A DNA stretch of 64,000 bases from Mesorhizobium hawassense (GCF_003289945.1 NZ_QMBP01000001.1:310001-374000), one strand, 5' to 3'; counted from the stretch's first letter, positions 52,081 through 60,891 are shown. Notes: a model not told the origin generated them from the letters alone. Numbers and translations: made by a program.

Positions 52081-53100
52081 ATGCCCAGAATAATTCCGGT
52101 GCTCGATCTCGACCGCTTGGAGCAAGGCGCGTCGGAGCTTCGGACGTTTCTTTTCGATCTGCGGACGGCGGCCCGCGATGTCGGTTTCTTCTATCTCAGC
52201 GGCCATGGCATCACCCAGACGGAGATCGATGCGGTGTTGGGCGCCGCGCGCGGCTTCTTCGCTTTGCCGGAGGCAGACAAGCTCGCCATCGAAATGGTGA
52301 AGTCGCCGCAGTTCCGCGGCTATACGCGCGCCGGCGGTGAATTGACCAGGGGCAAGGCCGACTGGCGCGAGCAGCTCGACCTCGGTGTCGAGCGCACGAC
52401 GATTTCGCAAGCGCCGGGCGTGCCGGCCTGGACGCGGCTGCAAGGCCCGAACCAGTGGCCCGCGGCACTTCCCGACCTTAAGCCCGCGCTGCTTGCCTGG
52501 CAGGCCAAGGCGACCGACGTGGCGATCCGGCTGCTCAAAGCTTTCGCGCTGTCGCTCGACCAGCCGGAGGACGCCTTCGATCCGATTTATCGCGGTGAGC
52601 CGAACCATCGCATGAAGATCGTGCGTTATCCCGGCCGCGACGCCACAGGCGACGACCAGGGCGTCGGCGCGCACAAGGATGGCGGCTTTCTCACCCTTCT
52701 GCTGCAAGACGAGAACAAGGGCCTGCAGGTCGAGTATGACGGCAGCTGGGTGAATGTGGATCCGATCCCACGAACGCTCGTCGTCAACATCGGCGAGCTG
52801 CTGGAACTCGCCTCGAACGGTTATCTCAGGGCAACCGTGCACCGCGTGGTGACGCCGCCGGCCGGCGTCGAGCGGATTTCCGTGCCGTTCTTCTTCAGCG
52901 CGCGCCTCGACGCGACGATCCCACTGCTCGACCTGCCCGAGGAACTGGCGGCCGAGGCGCGCGGGCCGGCCAGCGATCCCGACAATCCGCTGTTCCGCAA
53001 TGTCGGGACCAATGTGCTGAAAAGCCGGCTGAGGTCGCATCCCGACGTGGCGCGGCGGCATTATGCGGATCTTCTGGAAAAAGCATCGACCGCTGGCTGA
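52081..53100 (+). CDS. Isopenicillin N synthase-like Fe(II)/2OG oxygenase
   Basis: A 339-residue member of the IPNS/2OG family. N-terminal DIOX_N domain (VGFFYLSGHGI), then the iron ligands in GAHKDGGFLTLLLQD (His, Asp) and ATVHRV (His), and the 2OG-binding RISVPFFF (Arg-x-Ser). AGAGGAG lies eight bases before the ATG. Relatives include xanthine or flavonoid oxygenases and ethylene-forming enzymes; the substrate here is unknown. An intrinsic terminator follows at 53266. Confidence 0.9.
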   Translation: MPRIIPVLDLDRLEQGASELRTFLFDLRTAARDVGFFYLSGHGITQTEIDAVLGAARGFFALPEADKLAIEMVKSPQFRGYTRAGGELTRGKADWREQLDLGVERTTISQAPGVPAWTRLQGPNQWPAALPDLKPALLAWQAKATDVAIRLLKAFALSLDQPEDAFDPIYRGEPNHRMKIVRYPGRDATGDDQGVGAHKDGGFLTLLLQDENKGLQVEYDGSWVNVDPIPRTLVVNIGELLELASNGYLRATVHRVVTPPAGVERISVPFFFSARLDATIPLLDLPEELAAEARGPASDPDNPLFRNVGTNVLKSRLRSHPDVARRHYADLLEKASTAG

Positions 53101-53320
53101 CGATTTCGTCCGATTAGAGCGAGATTTTTTCGCAATTTCGATCTTTTTTGGAATTCCGTTCGTGGAAAATACACTGCTCAAGCCCCAAATAAGAACCATC
53201 GCTCGGTGTTTTCCTCCCATTGCGCCGGGCGATGTTCCCCTCTGAAGGTTATGACCTTCATTCTTGGCCGGGCTGCTTTCGCGCCCGGCCTTTTTCTTCC
53301 CGTGCTGGGAAATGCGCCGA
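53101..53320. other. Intergenic region between oxygenase and hpaH, with hairpins
   Basis: No gene is seen here. It starts with an AT-rich stretch (AGAGCGAGATTTTTTCGC) that may be a decayed rhizobial repeat. Next comes a small perfect hairpin (GAAGGT 53244-53249 with ACCTTC 53254-53259) and then the terminator at 53266-53295. Confidence 0.5.
53266..53295 (+). terminator. Intrinsic terminator after the 2OG oxygenase gene
   Basis: GGCCGGGC (53266-53273) pairs perfectly with GCCCGGCC (53283-53290) across nine bases and is followed by five T. It would end transcription of the oxygenase gene before the convergent hpa genes. Confidence 0.85.
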
Positions 53321-54124
53321 TCAGGCGAAACTTATGCGGATGGTTCCGTATGGGCCGAAATCCGATACGATCCGGTCGCCATGCCGGCATTCGACCGGCC
53401 GGATGAACGAGCCTGACAGCACCACCTGGCCGGCCTCGATCCGCATGCCGTATTGATGCAGCCGGTTGGCGAGCCACACGATGCCTTTCGCCGGATGATC
53501 GAGCACGCCGGCGCCCAGGCCCGTCTCCTCGACCTCGCCGTTGCGCGACACGATCGCGCCGATCCAGCGCAGGTCCAACTCGCGCGGTCCGGCTGCGAGG
53601 CCGCCGACGACGATGCCGGCATTGGCCGCGTTGTCGGAGATCGTGTCGAAGAAGGTTCTGATCCTGCCGGTCTCCTTGTTCAGCCGCTCGATGCGGGTGT
53701 CGAGGATCTCGAGCGCCGGCGTGATGTGATCGGTAGCGTCGAGCACGTCGTCGATCGACACGTCCGGACCGGCGAGCGTCGCCTTCATGACGAAAGCGAT
53801 CTCGGCCTCGATGCGCGGCTGGATGAAGCGATCGGCCGGCACCATGCCGTCATCCGCGAAGAACATGTCGTCGAACAGGATGCCGGAATCCGGAATGTCG
53901 ATGCTGAGCGCCGACTGCATCGCCTTCGAGGTCAGGCCGATCTTCCAGCCCTTGATGGTGAGACCGGAAGCGACCTTTCGCTTCACCAGTGCCGCCTGCA
54001 CGCGATAGGCGTCGTCCATCGTCGCTTGCGGAAAATCGAGGCTGAGCAGCCTGATCTGGCGACGTTCGCGCTCGGCCTCAAACAGTTTTCGTGCGGCGTC
54101 TTCGACTTGCTCATCCGTCATCAT
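53321..54124 (-). CDS. hpaH: 2-oxo-hept-4-ene-1,7-dioate hydratase
   Basis: A 267-residue hydratase of the 2-hydroxypentadienoate hydratase/fumarylacetoacetase superfamily. It has the motifs GWKIGLTSKAMQ, SGILFDDMFF, RIEAEIAFVM with the metal-binding acids, and HPAKGIVWLANRL. In the homoprotocatechuate pathway it hydrates 2-oxo-hept-3-ene-1,7-dioate to the 4-hydroxy compound. It overlaps the upstream hpaG-like gene by four bases. The aldolase HpaI, which would follow it in the pathway, is not in this window. Confidence 0.9.
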   Translation of the reverse strand: MMTDEQVEDAARKLFEAERERRQIRLLSLDFPQATMDDAYRVQAALVKRKVASGLTIKGWKIGLTSKAMQSALSIDIPDSGILFDDMFFADDGMVPADRFIQPRIEAEIAFVMKATLAGPDVSIDDVLDATDHITPALEILDTRIERLNKETGRIRTFFDTISDNAANAGIVVGGLAAGPRELDLRWIGAIVSRNGEVEETGLGAGVLDHPAKGIVWLANRLHQYGMRIEAGQVVLSGSFIRPVECRHGDRIVSDFGPYGTIRISFA

Positions 54125-54996
54125 CGGCCAGCCTCTTCGTCGACGACGCCATTGCGCAGAAGCCCGATGCCGTCGGCCTCCACCTCGATCACGTCGCCAG
54201 GCCTAAGCCAGATCGGCGGATCGAAACGGGCGCCCGCGCCGGGCGGCGTTCCGGTGGCGATGACGTCGCCGGGCGTCAGCGTCGTGAAGGTCGAGATATA
54301 GTTGATGATCTTGCGGAAGGAAAAGATCATGCGCCCGGTGCGGTCCTGCTGGCGGACCTCGCCGTTGACGCGCGTGACCAGCGAGATGTCGGCGATCTGA
54401 GCCTCGTCGGTGAACGGCACCAGCCACGGCCCGATCGAGCCGGTGCGGTCGAAATTCTTGCCTTGCGTGACATTGAACTTCGCGTGGCGCACCCAGTCGC
54501 GGATCGTGCCTTCGTTGCATAGCGAAAGTGCTGCGATATGGCCAAGCGCATCGGCCTCGGCGATACGTCGCCCGCCCTTGCCGATGACGATGACCACCTC
54601 GCCCTCATAGTCGAGCTGCGGCGACTCCGGCGGGCGCACCAGCGGCGCGCCATGGCCGACGAAGGAGCACGAGAAGCGGATGAACAGCGACGGGTTGGAG
54701 GGCGCTGCCTGCCCGTCCTTGTACTCCTCATTGCGGTCCGGATAGTTGACGCCGACGCAGATGATCTTTTCCGGCGAGGGGACCGGGATTTCGTAGGCGA
54801 TGTCCTCGACGCTGAAATCGGCTGCCAACCCTTCGGCTTCCTCCGCGAGCTTTACGAGCGCCCCGGCCTCGATCACCTCGCGCAGCGTCGGCCATTCGGG
54901 ATGGCGCGCCGAAAGGTCGACCACGCCTTTGCCGGTGATCGCGCCGTAGCGCGTCTTGCCGCCGACGGCGAAGGTGGCGAGGCGCGCTACGCTCAT
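54121..54996 (-). CDS. hpaG: Fumarylacetoacetase-fold decarboxylase/isomerase, HpaG/HpcE-like
   Basis: A 291-residue single-domain FAH protein: KIICVGVNYPDRNEEY, then LDYEGEVVIVIGKGGRRI with the metal-binding Glu-x-Glu region and TLTPGDVIATGTPPGAG. In E. coli HpaG two such domains are fused in about 430 residues; here there is only one. By position, between hydratase and dioxygenase genes, it most likely does the 5-oxopent-3-ene-1,2,5-tricarboxylate decarboxylation. Fumarylpyruvate hydrolase-like activities of the same fold remain possible, so the symbol is by context. Confidence 0.8.
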   Translation of the reverse strand: MSVARLATFAVGGKTRYGAITGKGVVDLSARHPEWPTLREVIEAGALVKLAEEAEGLAADFSVEDIAYEIPVPSPEKIICVGVNYPDRNEEYKDGQAAPSNPSLFIRFSCSFVGHGAPLVRPPESPQLDYEGEVVIVIGKGGRRIAEADALGHIAALSLCNEGTIRDWVRHAKFNVTQGKNFDRTGSIGPWLVPFTDEAQIADISLVTRVNGEVRQQDRTGRMIFSFRKIINYISTFTTLTPGDVIATGTPPGAGARFDPPIWLRPGDVIEVEADGIGLLRNGVVDEEAGR

Positions 54997-55043
54997 TTTG
55001 AAACTCCGGTTCTATTGGCCAACCGGAAGCGTCGAGTTCTACG

Positions 55044-55204
55044 GCGCCCCCCTCTGTCCTGCCGGACATCTCCCCCACAAGGGGGGAGATCAACCGGCCG
55101 CGCCGTCAGCGCTTTTCTTGCAGCGTAGAAAATTGGCGAAGGCAGAGATGACAGCCAATCTCCCCCCAAGTGGGGAAGATGTCCGGCAGGACAGAGGGGG
55201 GCGC
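55044..55204. repeat. Dispersed-type palindromic element with 28-bp perfect inverted ends
   Basis: Positions 55044-55071 and 55177-55204 are exact reverse complements (28 bases, beginning GCGCCCCCCTCTG). Just inside each end lies another hairpin: ATCTCCCCC...GGGGGGAGAT at 55068-55090 and ATCTCCCCCC...GGGGAAGAT at 55158-55180. It fills the 238-base gap between the hpaG-like gene and hpaD. The form is that of a rhizobial palindromic repeat or miniature element; no target-site duplication is obvious. Confidence 0.8.
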
Positions 55205-55234
55205 GAAGGAACGCTGCTATCGCAAAATATGAAC

Positions 55235-56215
55235 TCATGGCGCCACGATCGGCGATGCGGCCAGATCGGACTTGCGCGGCTCGACGCCCGCAAACATGCT
55301 GCCTTCCTCGAACCAGCTTCGCGGCGCCGGCGCGCCCCACAGCGTCTGGCGCTGCGGGTCCTTCAGGTCCCATTTGATCGGCTCCAGGTCCGGGTCGACC
55401 GTCTGATAGTCCGAGCAGTAGATCTCGATGCGATGGTTGTCCGGATCGCGGATGTAGAGGAAGAAGGCGTTGGAGATGCCGTGCCGGCCGGGGCCGCGCT
55501 CGATATTCGGCAGCCAGCCGGTGGTCGCCATCAGGTCGAGCAGGTCGATGATGTTGAGCGGCGTCGGCACCCAGAAGGCGACATGGTACAGCCGCGGGCC
55601 AAGGCCGTTGGTGAAGGCGATGTCGTGCACGCCGCCCTTGCGGTGCGTCCAGGCGGCCCAGAGCTTTCCGGTCTCGGCGTCCTCGGTGTATTCGGTCACG
55701 CGGAAGCCGAGCTCGTTGTAGAAGGCTACCGATTCATCGACGTTCGGCGAGAAGCAGTTGAAGTGGTCGATGCGCAGCGGCTTCACGCCCTTATAGAGCG
55801 CGTATTTCTGGTGGATCGGCGGCAGCCGGTCCATCTTCGAATAGAATTCGAGCGGAATGCCGTGCGGGTCGCGGGTGCGGAAGGTGCGCGACTGGTAGGG
55901 CCGCTCGACCCATTCCACCGGCAGGCCCTTGGTCTTGAAAAAGTGCGCGGCCTTGTCGAGGTCCTCGTCGGAGAACACCTTGAAGCCGAGGTCGCGCGCT
56001 TCGGGCTCAGCGGCCTTGCGCAGCACGATGCAGTGATGGCCGCGCTCTTCCATGGCGCGAAGATAGATGGCGCCGCTGGTCTCGTCGGTCACCTGCAGGC
56101 CGAGCGTGTCGACGTAGAAGGCGCGGGATTTCGCCAGGTCGGTGACGGCGAGCTCGACGTGGCTGAGCCGCACGATGTTGAAGGCAGGGTAGAGATTGGG
56201 TTGGGGCAGGGCCAT
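55235..56215 (-). CDS. hpaD: 3,4-dihydroxyphenylacetate 2,3-dioxygenase
   Basis: A 326-residue two-module extradiol dioxygenase of the vicinal-oxygen-chelate type. It parallels the Brevibacterium/Arthrobacter homoprotocatechuate dioxygenases: VELAVTDLAKSRAFYVDTLGL, LRIDHFN (His ligand), AAWTHRKGGVHDIAFT, LYHVAFW (His ligand), IERGPGRHGISNAFFLYI and HRIEIYCSDY (Glu ligand). It opens the ring of homoprotocatechuate next to the hydroxyls using oxygen. ATG 56215 lies 13 bases after hpaE. The E. coli HpaD is of an unrelated fold, so the symbol denotes function. Confidence 0.92.
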   Translation of the reverse strand: MALPQPNLYPAFNIVRLSHVELAVTDLAKSRAFYVDTLGLQVTDETSGAIYLRAMEERGHHCIVLRKAAEPEARDLGFKVFSDEDLDKAAHFFKTKGLPVEWVERPYQSRTFRTRDPHGIPLEFYSKMDRLPPIHQKYALYKGVKPLRIDHFNCFSPNVDESVAFYNELGFRVTEYTEDAETGKLWAAWTHRKGGVHDIAFTNGLGPRLYHVAFWVPTPLNIIDLLDLMATTGWLPNIERGPGRHGISNAFFLYIRDPDNHRIEIYCSDYQTVDPDLEPIKWDLKDPQRQTLWGAPAPRSWFEEGSMFAGVEPRKSDLAASPIVAP

Positions 56216-56228
56216 TGGGTGTCTCCGG

Positions 56229-57746
56229 TCAGCCGCCGAGTTTCTGGATCGAATGCGGTGCCGTGGCGAACGCGATGTTCTTGGTTTCCATGTAGAAGTC
56301 GAACGACCAGTCACCGCCGTCGCGGCCGATGCCCGAACTCTTGACGCCGCCGAACGGCGTCGGCAGGTGCCGGACATTCTCCGAGTTCACCCAGATCATG
56401 CCGGCATCCAGCGCATCGGTGAAGCGCAACGCGCGGGTCACGTCCGAGGTCCACAGATAGCCGGTGAGGCCATATTGTGTGTCGTTGGCGAGAGCCAGCG
56501 CCTCGGCCTCGTCCTTGAACGGGATCGCCGTCAGCACCGGCCCGAAGATTTCCTCCTGCGCGATACGCATCTTGTTGGTGGCGCCGACGAACAATGTCGG
56601 GCTGACATAGCAGCCGCCGCCCGGACCGGCGAACTTGCCGCCGCCGGCGGCGACCACCGCGCCTTCCGATTTGCCGATCTCGATATAGGAGAGAACCTTC
56701 TCTTCGTGCACCGGGTGGATCAGCGGCCCCACCACGGTCTCCGGATCGAGCGGATGGCCGATCCTGATGCGCTTGGCCTTCTCCGCCACCAGATCGGTGA
56801 ACTTGTCATGCACCGAAGCCTCGACCAGCAGCCGCGAGGACGAGGTGCAGCGCTCGCCGTTCAGCGAATAGATCATGAAGACGGCGGCGTCCGCCGCGCG
56901 CTCCAGGTCGGCATCGGCAAAGACGATCACCGGGTTCTTGCCGCCGAGCTCGAAATGCACGCGCTTCAGCGTCTCGGCGCCCTGTCTCATAATCATCGAA
57001 CCGGTGCGGCTTTCGCCAACAAAGCCGATCGCCTTGATGTCGGGATGCTCCGTCAGCGCCCGGCCGGCGTCCTCGCCAAAACCGTTGACGAGGTTCCACA
57101 CGCCCTTGGGCAGGCCGGCCTCCTCGGCGATCTCGACCAGCAGCCGCGCCGTCAGCGGTGACAATTCCGCCGGCTTGTGCACCACGGTGCAACCGGCTGC
57201 CAGAGCCGGCGCGATCTTCCAAGTCGACAGCATGAACGGCGTGTTCCACGGCGTGATGACGCCGACCGGGCCGATCGGCACACGCATCGTCACATTGAGC
57301 TGGTTCGTCGCCCTGATCGAGCGGCCGTCACGCGCCTCCGGCGCGCGGTCGGCGTAGAAGCGGAAATTTTCGGCGCCGCGCAGCGCCGCCTTGGCCATGA
57401 ATTTCAGCGACTGGCCGGTGTCCATGCATTCGACGAAGGCGATCTCTTCGGCGCGCGCGACGATGGCGTCGGCGATTTTGTGCATGAGCTTCTTGCGCGC
57501 ATCGCCGGAGATCGCCGCCCAGTCCTTGAAAGCGGCCTTGGCAGCCTTGGCGGCGCGGTCGATGTCGGCGGCCTTGCCGCGCGCCACGGTCGCGAGTGGC
57601 TTCAGGTCGATCGGCGAGATCGTCTCATAGGTCGAACCGTCGGCCGAGGGCACCGCCTCGCCGGCGATCTGGTTGAGCACGCCGCCTTTGCGGAAGCGTT
57701 CGAGATAGGCCTCGGCTTTTCTCAAATTATCGTCCAGTGCCGCCAT
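56229..57746 (-). CDS. hpaE: 5-carboxymethyl-2-hydroxymuconate semialdehyde dehydrogenase
   Basis: An aldehyde dehydrogenase of about 505 residues: GVITPWNTPFMLSTWKIAPAL, the Glu motif FELGGKNPV, the nucleophile Cys in LNGERCTSSSRL and the end PFGGVKSSGIGRDGG. It oxidises the ring-cleavage semialdehyde with NAD. ATG 57746 is preceded by AGGAAAG; a GTG at 57794 that overlaps the hpaF stop (GTGA) would add 16 residues. It lies between hpaF and hpaD in one operon. Confidence 0.92.
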   Translation of the reverse strand: MAALDDNLRKAEAYLERFRKGGVLNQIAGEAVPSADGSTYETISPIDLKPLATVARGKAADIDRAAKAAKAAFKDWAAISGDARKKLMHKIADAIVARAEEIAFVECMDTGQSLKFMAKAALRGAENFRFYADRAPEARDGRSIRATNQLNVTMRVPIGPVGVITPWNTPFMLSTWKIAPALAAGCTVVHKPAELSPLTARLLVEIAEEAGLPKGVWNLVNGFGEDAGRALTEHPDIKAIGFVGESRTGSMIMRQGAETLKRVHFELGGKNPVIVFADADLERAADAAVFMIYSLNGERCTSSSRLLVEASVHDKFTDLVAEKAKRIRIGHPLDPETVVGPLIHPVHEEKVLSYIEIGKSEGAVVAAGGGKFAGPGGGCYVSPTLFVGATNKMRIAQEEIFGPVLTAIPFKDEAEALALANDTQYGLTGYLWTSDVTRALRFTDALDAGMIWVNSENVRHLPTPFGGVKSSGIGRDGGDWSFDFYMETKNIAFATAPHSIQKLGG

Positions 57747-57790
57747 GGGGTCTTTCCTGTTGCTTGCCGCGACCGGTTTGCTTGCGATGC

Positions 57791-58177
57791 TCACTTGCCA
57801 CGCAGGCGCGGATGGATGGCGTTCTTCTTCCAGCTTAGCTCGGCGTCGATCTCGCGGATCTCCAGCGACAGCGCGAAATGCGGCGTGGCGAACAGCGATG
57901 AAAGATGGTCGGTGACCGCCGCGAAGATCGCCTCGCCGGCGCTTTTCTTTTCATCGGCGCTGCGGCCCTTGCCGATGCGGAAATTCATGTCGATGAAGCC
58001 GTTCTCAGGCAGAAGGTCGGCGATCGCGTAGGCCTCGGCGCGGAAGGCGCGCACCCTGACCGCGCCCCGCTCGAACAGGCCGGTTGCGAGGATGGTGCGT
58101 GAGACCAGCGCGCAGAGCTCGCCCATATCGACCTTGGGGTCGAGATTCGCCGAATATTCGATCGACATATGGGGCAA
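57791..58177 (-). CDS. hpaF: 5-carboxymethyl-2-hydroxymuconate isomerase
   Basis: A 128-residue tautomerase-fold enzyme similar to HpaF (IEYSANLDPK, FIDMNFRIGKGRS, LSLEIREID). Start choice matters here. The TTG at 58177 gives Met-Pro-His-Met-Ser-Ile-Glu, which leaves Pro-1 after Met removal, the catalytic base of the family; it has GGAGGG five bases upstream. The internal ATG at 58168 would remove Pro-1 and should not be used. It is the first gene of the minus-strand hpaFEDGH operon and is divergent from hpaR. Confidence 0.88.
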   Translation of the reverse strand: MPHMSIEYSANLDPKVDMGELCALVSRTILATGLFERGAVRVRAFRAEAYAIADLLPENGFIDMNFRIGKGRSADEKKSAGEAIFAAVTDHLSSLFATPHFALSLEIREIDAELSWKKNAIHPRLRGK

Positions 58178-58193
58178 GGGTTCCCTCCACCTT

Positions 58194-58213
58194 GTAGTTA
58201 ACATGTGAATTAC
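58194..58213. promoter_or_regulatory. Probable HpaR operator between hpaF and hpaR
   Basis: A 20-bp imperfect palindrome GTAgTTaACATGTgAAtTAC with a perfect ACATGT centre lies 17 bases upstream of the hpaF start and in the hpaR divergent region. Its size and symmetry fit a MarR-type dimer, and hpaR encodes one. Confidence 0.65.
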
Positions 58214-58367
58214 ATCTAGACGACCGAATGTCAAGCGTCGTTGTCTATGTCGATGCGGCTTCCGGCGGTGGGATTGCCGCTCCCGGCAAAATCGCGGATA
58301 TAGCTGCGATCCCGGCTGTTAATATTTACCGCGAGTCGTACTGGATTGGATTTTTCGGAGACCTGAT

Positions 58368-58805
58368 TTGCTACCACCGAGCACTCGTCGCTCCCTGCCG
58401 ATGGCTCTGCTTCGCGCCCGCGAAGTGATCATGGCGCATTTCCGGCCGATGCTTGCCCGCCACGACATCACCGAGCAGCAGTGGCGCGTGCTGCGCGTGC
58501 TCGCTGAAACCGGCCCCCTGGAGGCGACCGAGCTCGCCAACCGCGCGTCGATCCTGCCGCCGAGCCTCACCCGCATCATCAAGGCGCTGGAGGAGAGGGA
58601 ATTCATATCCCGCAACAAGGTCAAGGATGACGGCCGCCGCGCCCTGCTCGCCATCAGCCCGACCGGCCTGGCGCTGATCGAGGAACTGGCGCCCGAGCGC
58701 GCCGCCATCTATGAGGCGATCGAGAAGCGCTACGGCGCCGCGGAGCATGAGCGCCTGCTGGATATGCTGGACAGCCTGATCCAGTCGGAATCGACGGAGG
58801 GGTAA
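58368..58805 (+). CDS. hpaR: MarR family repressor of homoprotocatechuate degradation
   Basis: A 145-residue MarR protein that follows E. coli HpaR along its N-terminal half: SLPMALLRAREVIMAHFRPM and TEQQWRVLRVLAETG, then ELANRASILPPSLTRII for the recognition helix and the wing around KVKDDGRR. HpaR represses the meta-cleavage operon and is relieved by hydroxyphenylacetates. The TTG start at 58368 keeps the conserved N terminus; an ATG at 58401 is possible. It lies on the plus strand between hpaF and hpaC, so it is divergent from the hpaF operon and convergent with hpaC. Confidence 0.9.
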   Translation: MLPPSTRRSLPMALLRAREVIMAHFRPMLARHDITEQQWRVLRVLAETGPLEATELANRASILPPSLTRIIKALEEREFISRNKVKDDGRRALLAISPTGLALIEELAPERAAIYEAIEKRYGAAEHERLLDMLDSLIQSESTEG

Positions 58806-58809
58806 GCGC

Positions 58810-59319
58810 TCACCCGCCAAAACTGCCCAGCGCGCTCGGCTGCATGTAGTCGCGTCCGACATAGAGCAGCGCCGCCTCGTCGCTGCCGTGGCGGATGTCG
58901 ACGACGCGGCCGAACATCACATTGTGCGTGCCGACCTTGTTCACCGCCCCGATCTCGCAATCGAAGCTGACGATGGCGTCGAGCAGCGCCGGCATCCCGG
59001 ACGGCATGGTCTGCCAGCGGGCGGCCTGATAGCGCTCGGCCATGTCGCGGATCGCGCCGGCGAACTTCGCCGCCAGATGCATATGCGACTGGGTCAGCAC
59101 GTTGACGCAAAAACGCTGGTTGGCGAGGAACATGCCGGTCTGCGCCGAGCGCTCGTTCATGCATACCAGCAGCGTCGGCGGGTCGTCGGAAACGCTGCAC
59201 ATGGCGGTCGCGGTGAAGCCGCCGCGCCCCGCCGGACCATCGGTGGTGACGATGTTGACGGGCGCGCAGACCCGCGCCATCGCCTCGCGGAATTCCAGCC
59301 TCGCGACTTGTGTTGTCAT
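58810..59319 (-). CDS. hpaC: 4-hydroxyphenylacetate 3-monooxygenase reductase component
   Basis: A 169-residue flavin reductase: CAPVNIVTTDG, GGFTATAMCSVSDDPPTLLVCMN and RFCVNVL, all typical of the HpaC-like short-chain flavin reductases that use NADH to make free FADH2. GGAGG lies five bases before ATG 59319. The FADH2 is used by HpaB, encoded 24 bases upstream. It ends four bases after hpaR on the other strand. Confidence 0.92.
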   Translation of the reverse strand: MTTQVARLEFREAMARVCAPVNIVTTDGPAGRGGFTATAMCSVSDDPPTLLVCMNERSAQTGMFLANQRFCVNVLTQSHMHLAAKFAGAIRDMAERYQAARWQTMPSGMPALLDAIVSFDCEIGAVNKVGTHNVMFGRVVDIRHGSDEAALLYVGRDYMQPSALGSFGG

Positions 59320-59343
59320 GGCCGCCTCCATCGCCGGCCTCGC

Positions 59344-60891
59344 TCAGTTGGCCTGGGCGCCGAGCGGCGGCAGCCAGGTGTCGCCGGTCCAGCCCTTCTC
59401 GTCATAGTCGGCCATGCATTGGTCGACGAGCTCCTCCATCTGCTTCAGCCTGCCGCCGCGCTCGGCGCCCTTCAGCACCTGCAGCCGCACCTCTTCCGGC
59501 GCGCCGGCATAGTTGAGCTCATAGAGCGCGTGGCGGCCGCCGAATTCGGTGCCGGTCGCATCCCACAACAGCTTCATGATCTTGATGCGCTCGACATGGC
59601 CCATGTCGTTGGAGCCGCGCACATATTGCGCGAGGTAGCGGTCGATCTCCGGATTGTCGAAGTCGCGCGCCGAGGAGGGCAGGTAGATCAGCCCCGAGGC
59701 GATCACGCGGCGTACCGTGTCGATGACGCGCGGATAGGCTTCCGACATGAAGGTGCGGTAGGCGAGAGCCGCCTCCAGATTGGGCAGCACCGCGCCGTTG
59801 GCCCACGGGATAGGGTTGTGCGCCATGGCGTTGGAGAAGCTCCAGAACATGTGGCGTAGCGCGATCACCTCGCCGAGCGCCGCCTGGTTGCCTCGAAAAG
59901 CGTCGCCGCCGGTCGCGCGCAGCGCCTTGGCGAGCAGGCCGGCGAGGAAGTCGAGCTTCACGGCAAAGCGCGTGCAGCCCTGAAAACAATAGCCGTGCAT
60001 GAAGCCCGACGCCGGATGGAAGGACAGGATCTTCTGCGCGTCGCGCAGCACCAGCACGTCCTCCCAGGGGATGAAAACATTGTCGAGCACCAGGATCGCG
60101 TCGTTCTCGTCGAAGCGCGACGACAGCGGATAGTCGAACGGGTGGCCGACGGTGTTGGCCGTCTGCTCGTAGGAGACGCGGCAGAACATCTTTATGCCCG
60201 GCGCGTTCATCGGCACGATGAACATCACCGACAGCGACGGATCCTCGGTCACCGTCGCCGAGCTTTGCGCGAGGAAATTGTAATGGGTGAGCGCCGACGA
60301 CGTCGCCACCACCTTGGCGCCCGACACCCAGATGCCGGCGTCGTTCTCCTTCGTGATGTGCACGAACACGTCCTTCACCTGTTCGGCCGGCTTGTGGCGG
60401 TCGATCGGCGGATTGACGATGGCGTGATTCATGAACAGGACCGCCTCCTGCGCACGTTTGTGCCAGGCGCGGGCATTGTCCTTGAACGGCCCATACCATT
60501 CGGCATTGGCGCCGAGCGTGTTCATCAGTGCCGCCTTGTAGTCGGCGGTGCGGCCCATCCAACCATAGGTCATGCGCGCCCAATGCGCGATCGCGCCTTG
60601 CTGCGCGGCAAGCTCGGCGGAGGAATGCGCGACGCGGAAATATTTGTGCGTGAAGCCGGCCGAACCGGTGTCGGTGGGCGAGGTCAGCACCGCCTGCTGG
60701 GCCGGATCATGCAGCGCGTCGTAGAGCCGCGCCAGCGAACGCACCGAATTGCGCATCGCCGGATGGCTGGTGACGTCGGCTACACGTTCGCCGTTGATAT
60801 AGACCTCGCGCCCGTCGCGCAGGCTCGCCAGATATTCTGCGCCCGTGAACGGCCGCGATTTGTCGGCCCGGAATTCTTCCGATCGCATCAT
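59344..60891 (-). CDS. hpaB: 4-hydroxyphenylacetate 3-monooxygenase oxygenase component
   Basis: A 515-residue oxygenase, close to the usual 520 residues of HpaB: FTGAEYLASLRDGREVYINGE at the N terminus and the flavin/substrate loop HITKENDAGIWVSGAKVVATSSALTH, described here by its ends. It also has DYPLSSRFDENDAILVLDN and the C-terminal SNDMGHVERIKIMKLLWDATGTEFGGRHALYELNYAG region. It hydroxylates 4-hydroxyphenylacetate to homoprotocatechuate with FADH2 and oxygen. It forms a two-gene operon with hpaC and is divergent from the hpaA-type gene. Confidence 0.93.
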   Translation of the reverse strand: MMRSEEFRADKSRPFTGAEYLASLRDGREVYINGERVADVTSHPAMRNSVRSLARLYDALHDPAQQAVLTSPTDTGSAGFTHKYFRVAHSSAELAAQQGAIAHWARMTYGWMGRTADYKAALMNTLGANAEWYGPFKDNARAWHKRAQEAVLFMNHAIVNPPIDRHKPAEQVKDVFVHITKENDAGIWVSGAKVVATSSALTHYNFLAQSSATVTEDPSLSVMFIVPMNAPGIKMFCRVSYEQTANTVGHPFDYPLSSRFDENDAILVLDNVFIPWEDVLVLRDAQKILSFHPASGFMHGYCFQGCTRFAVKLDFLAGLLAKALRATGGDAFRGNQAALGEVIALRHMFWSFSNAMAHNPIPWANGAVLPNLEAALAYRTFMSEAYPRVIDTVRRVIASGLIYLPSSARDFDNPEIDRYLAQYVRGSNDMGHVERIKIMKLLWDATGTEFGGRHALYELNYAGAPEEVRLQVLKGAERGGRLKQMEELVDQCMADYDEKGWTGDTWLPPLGAQAN

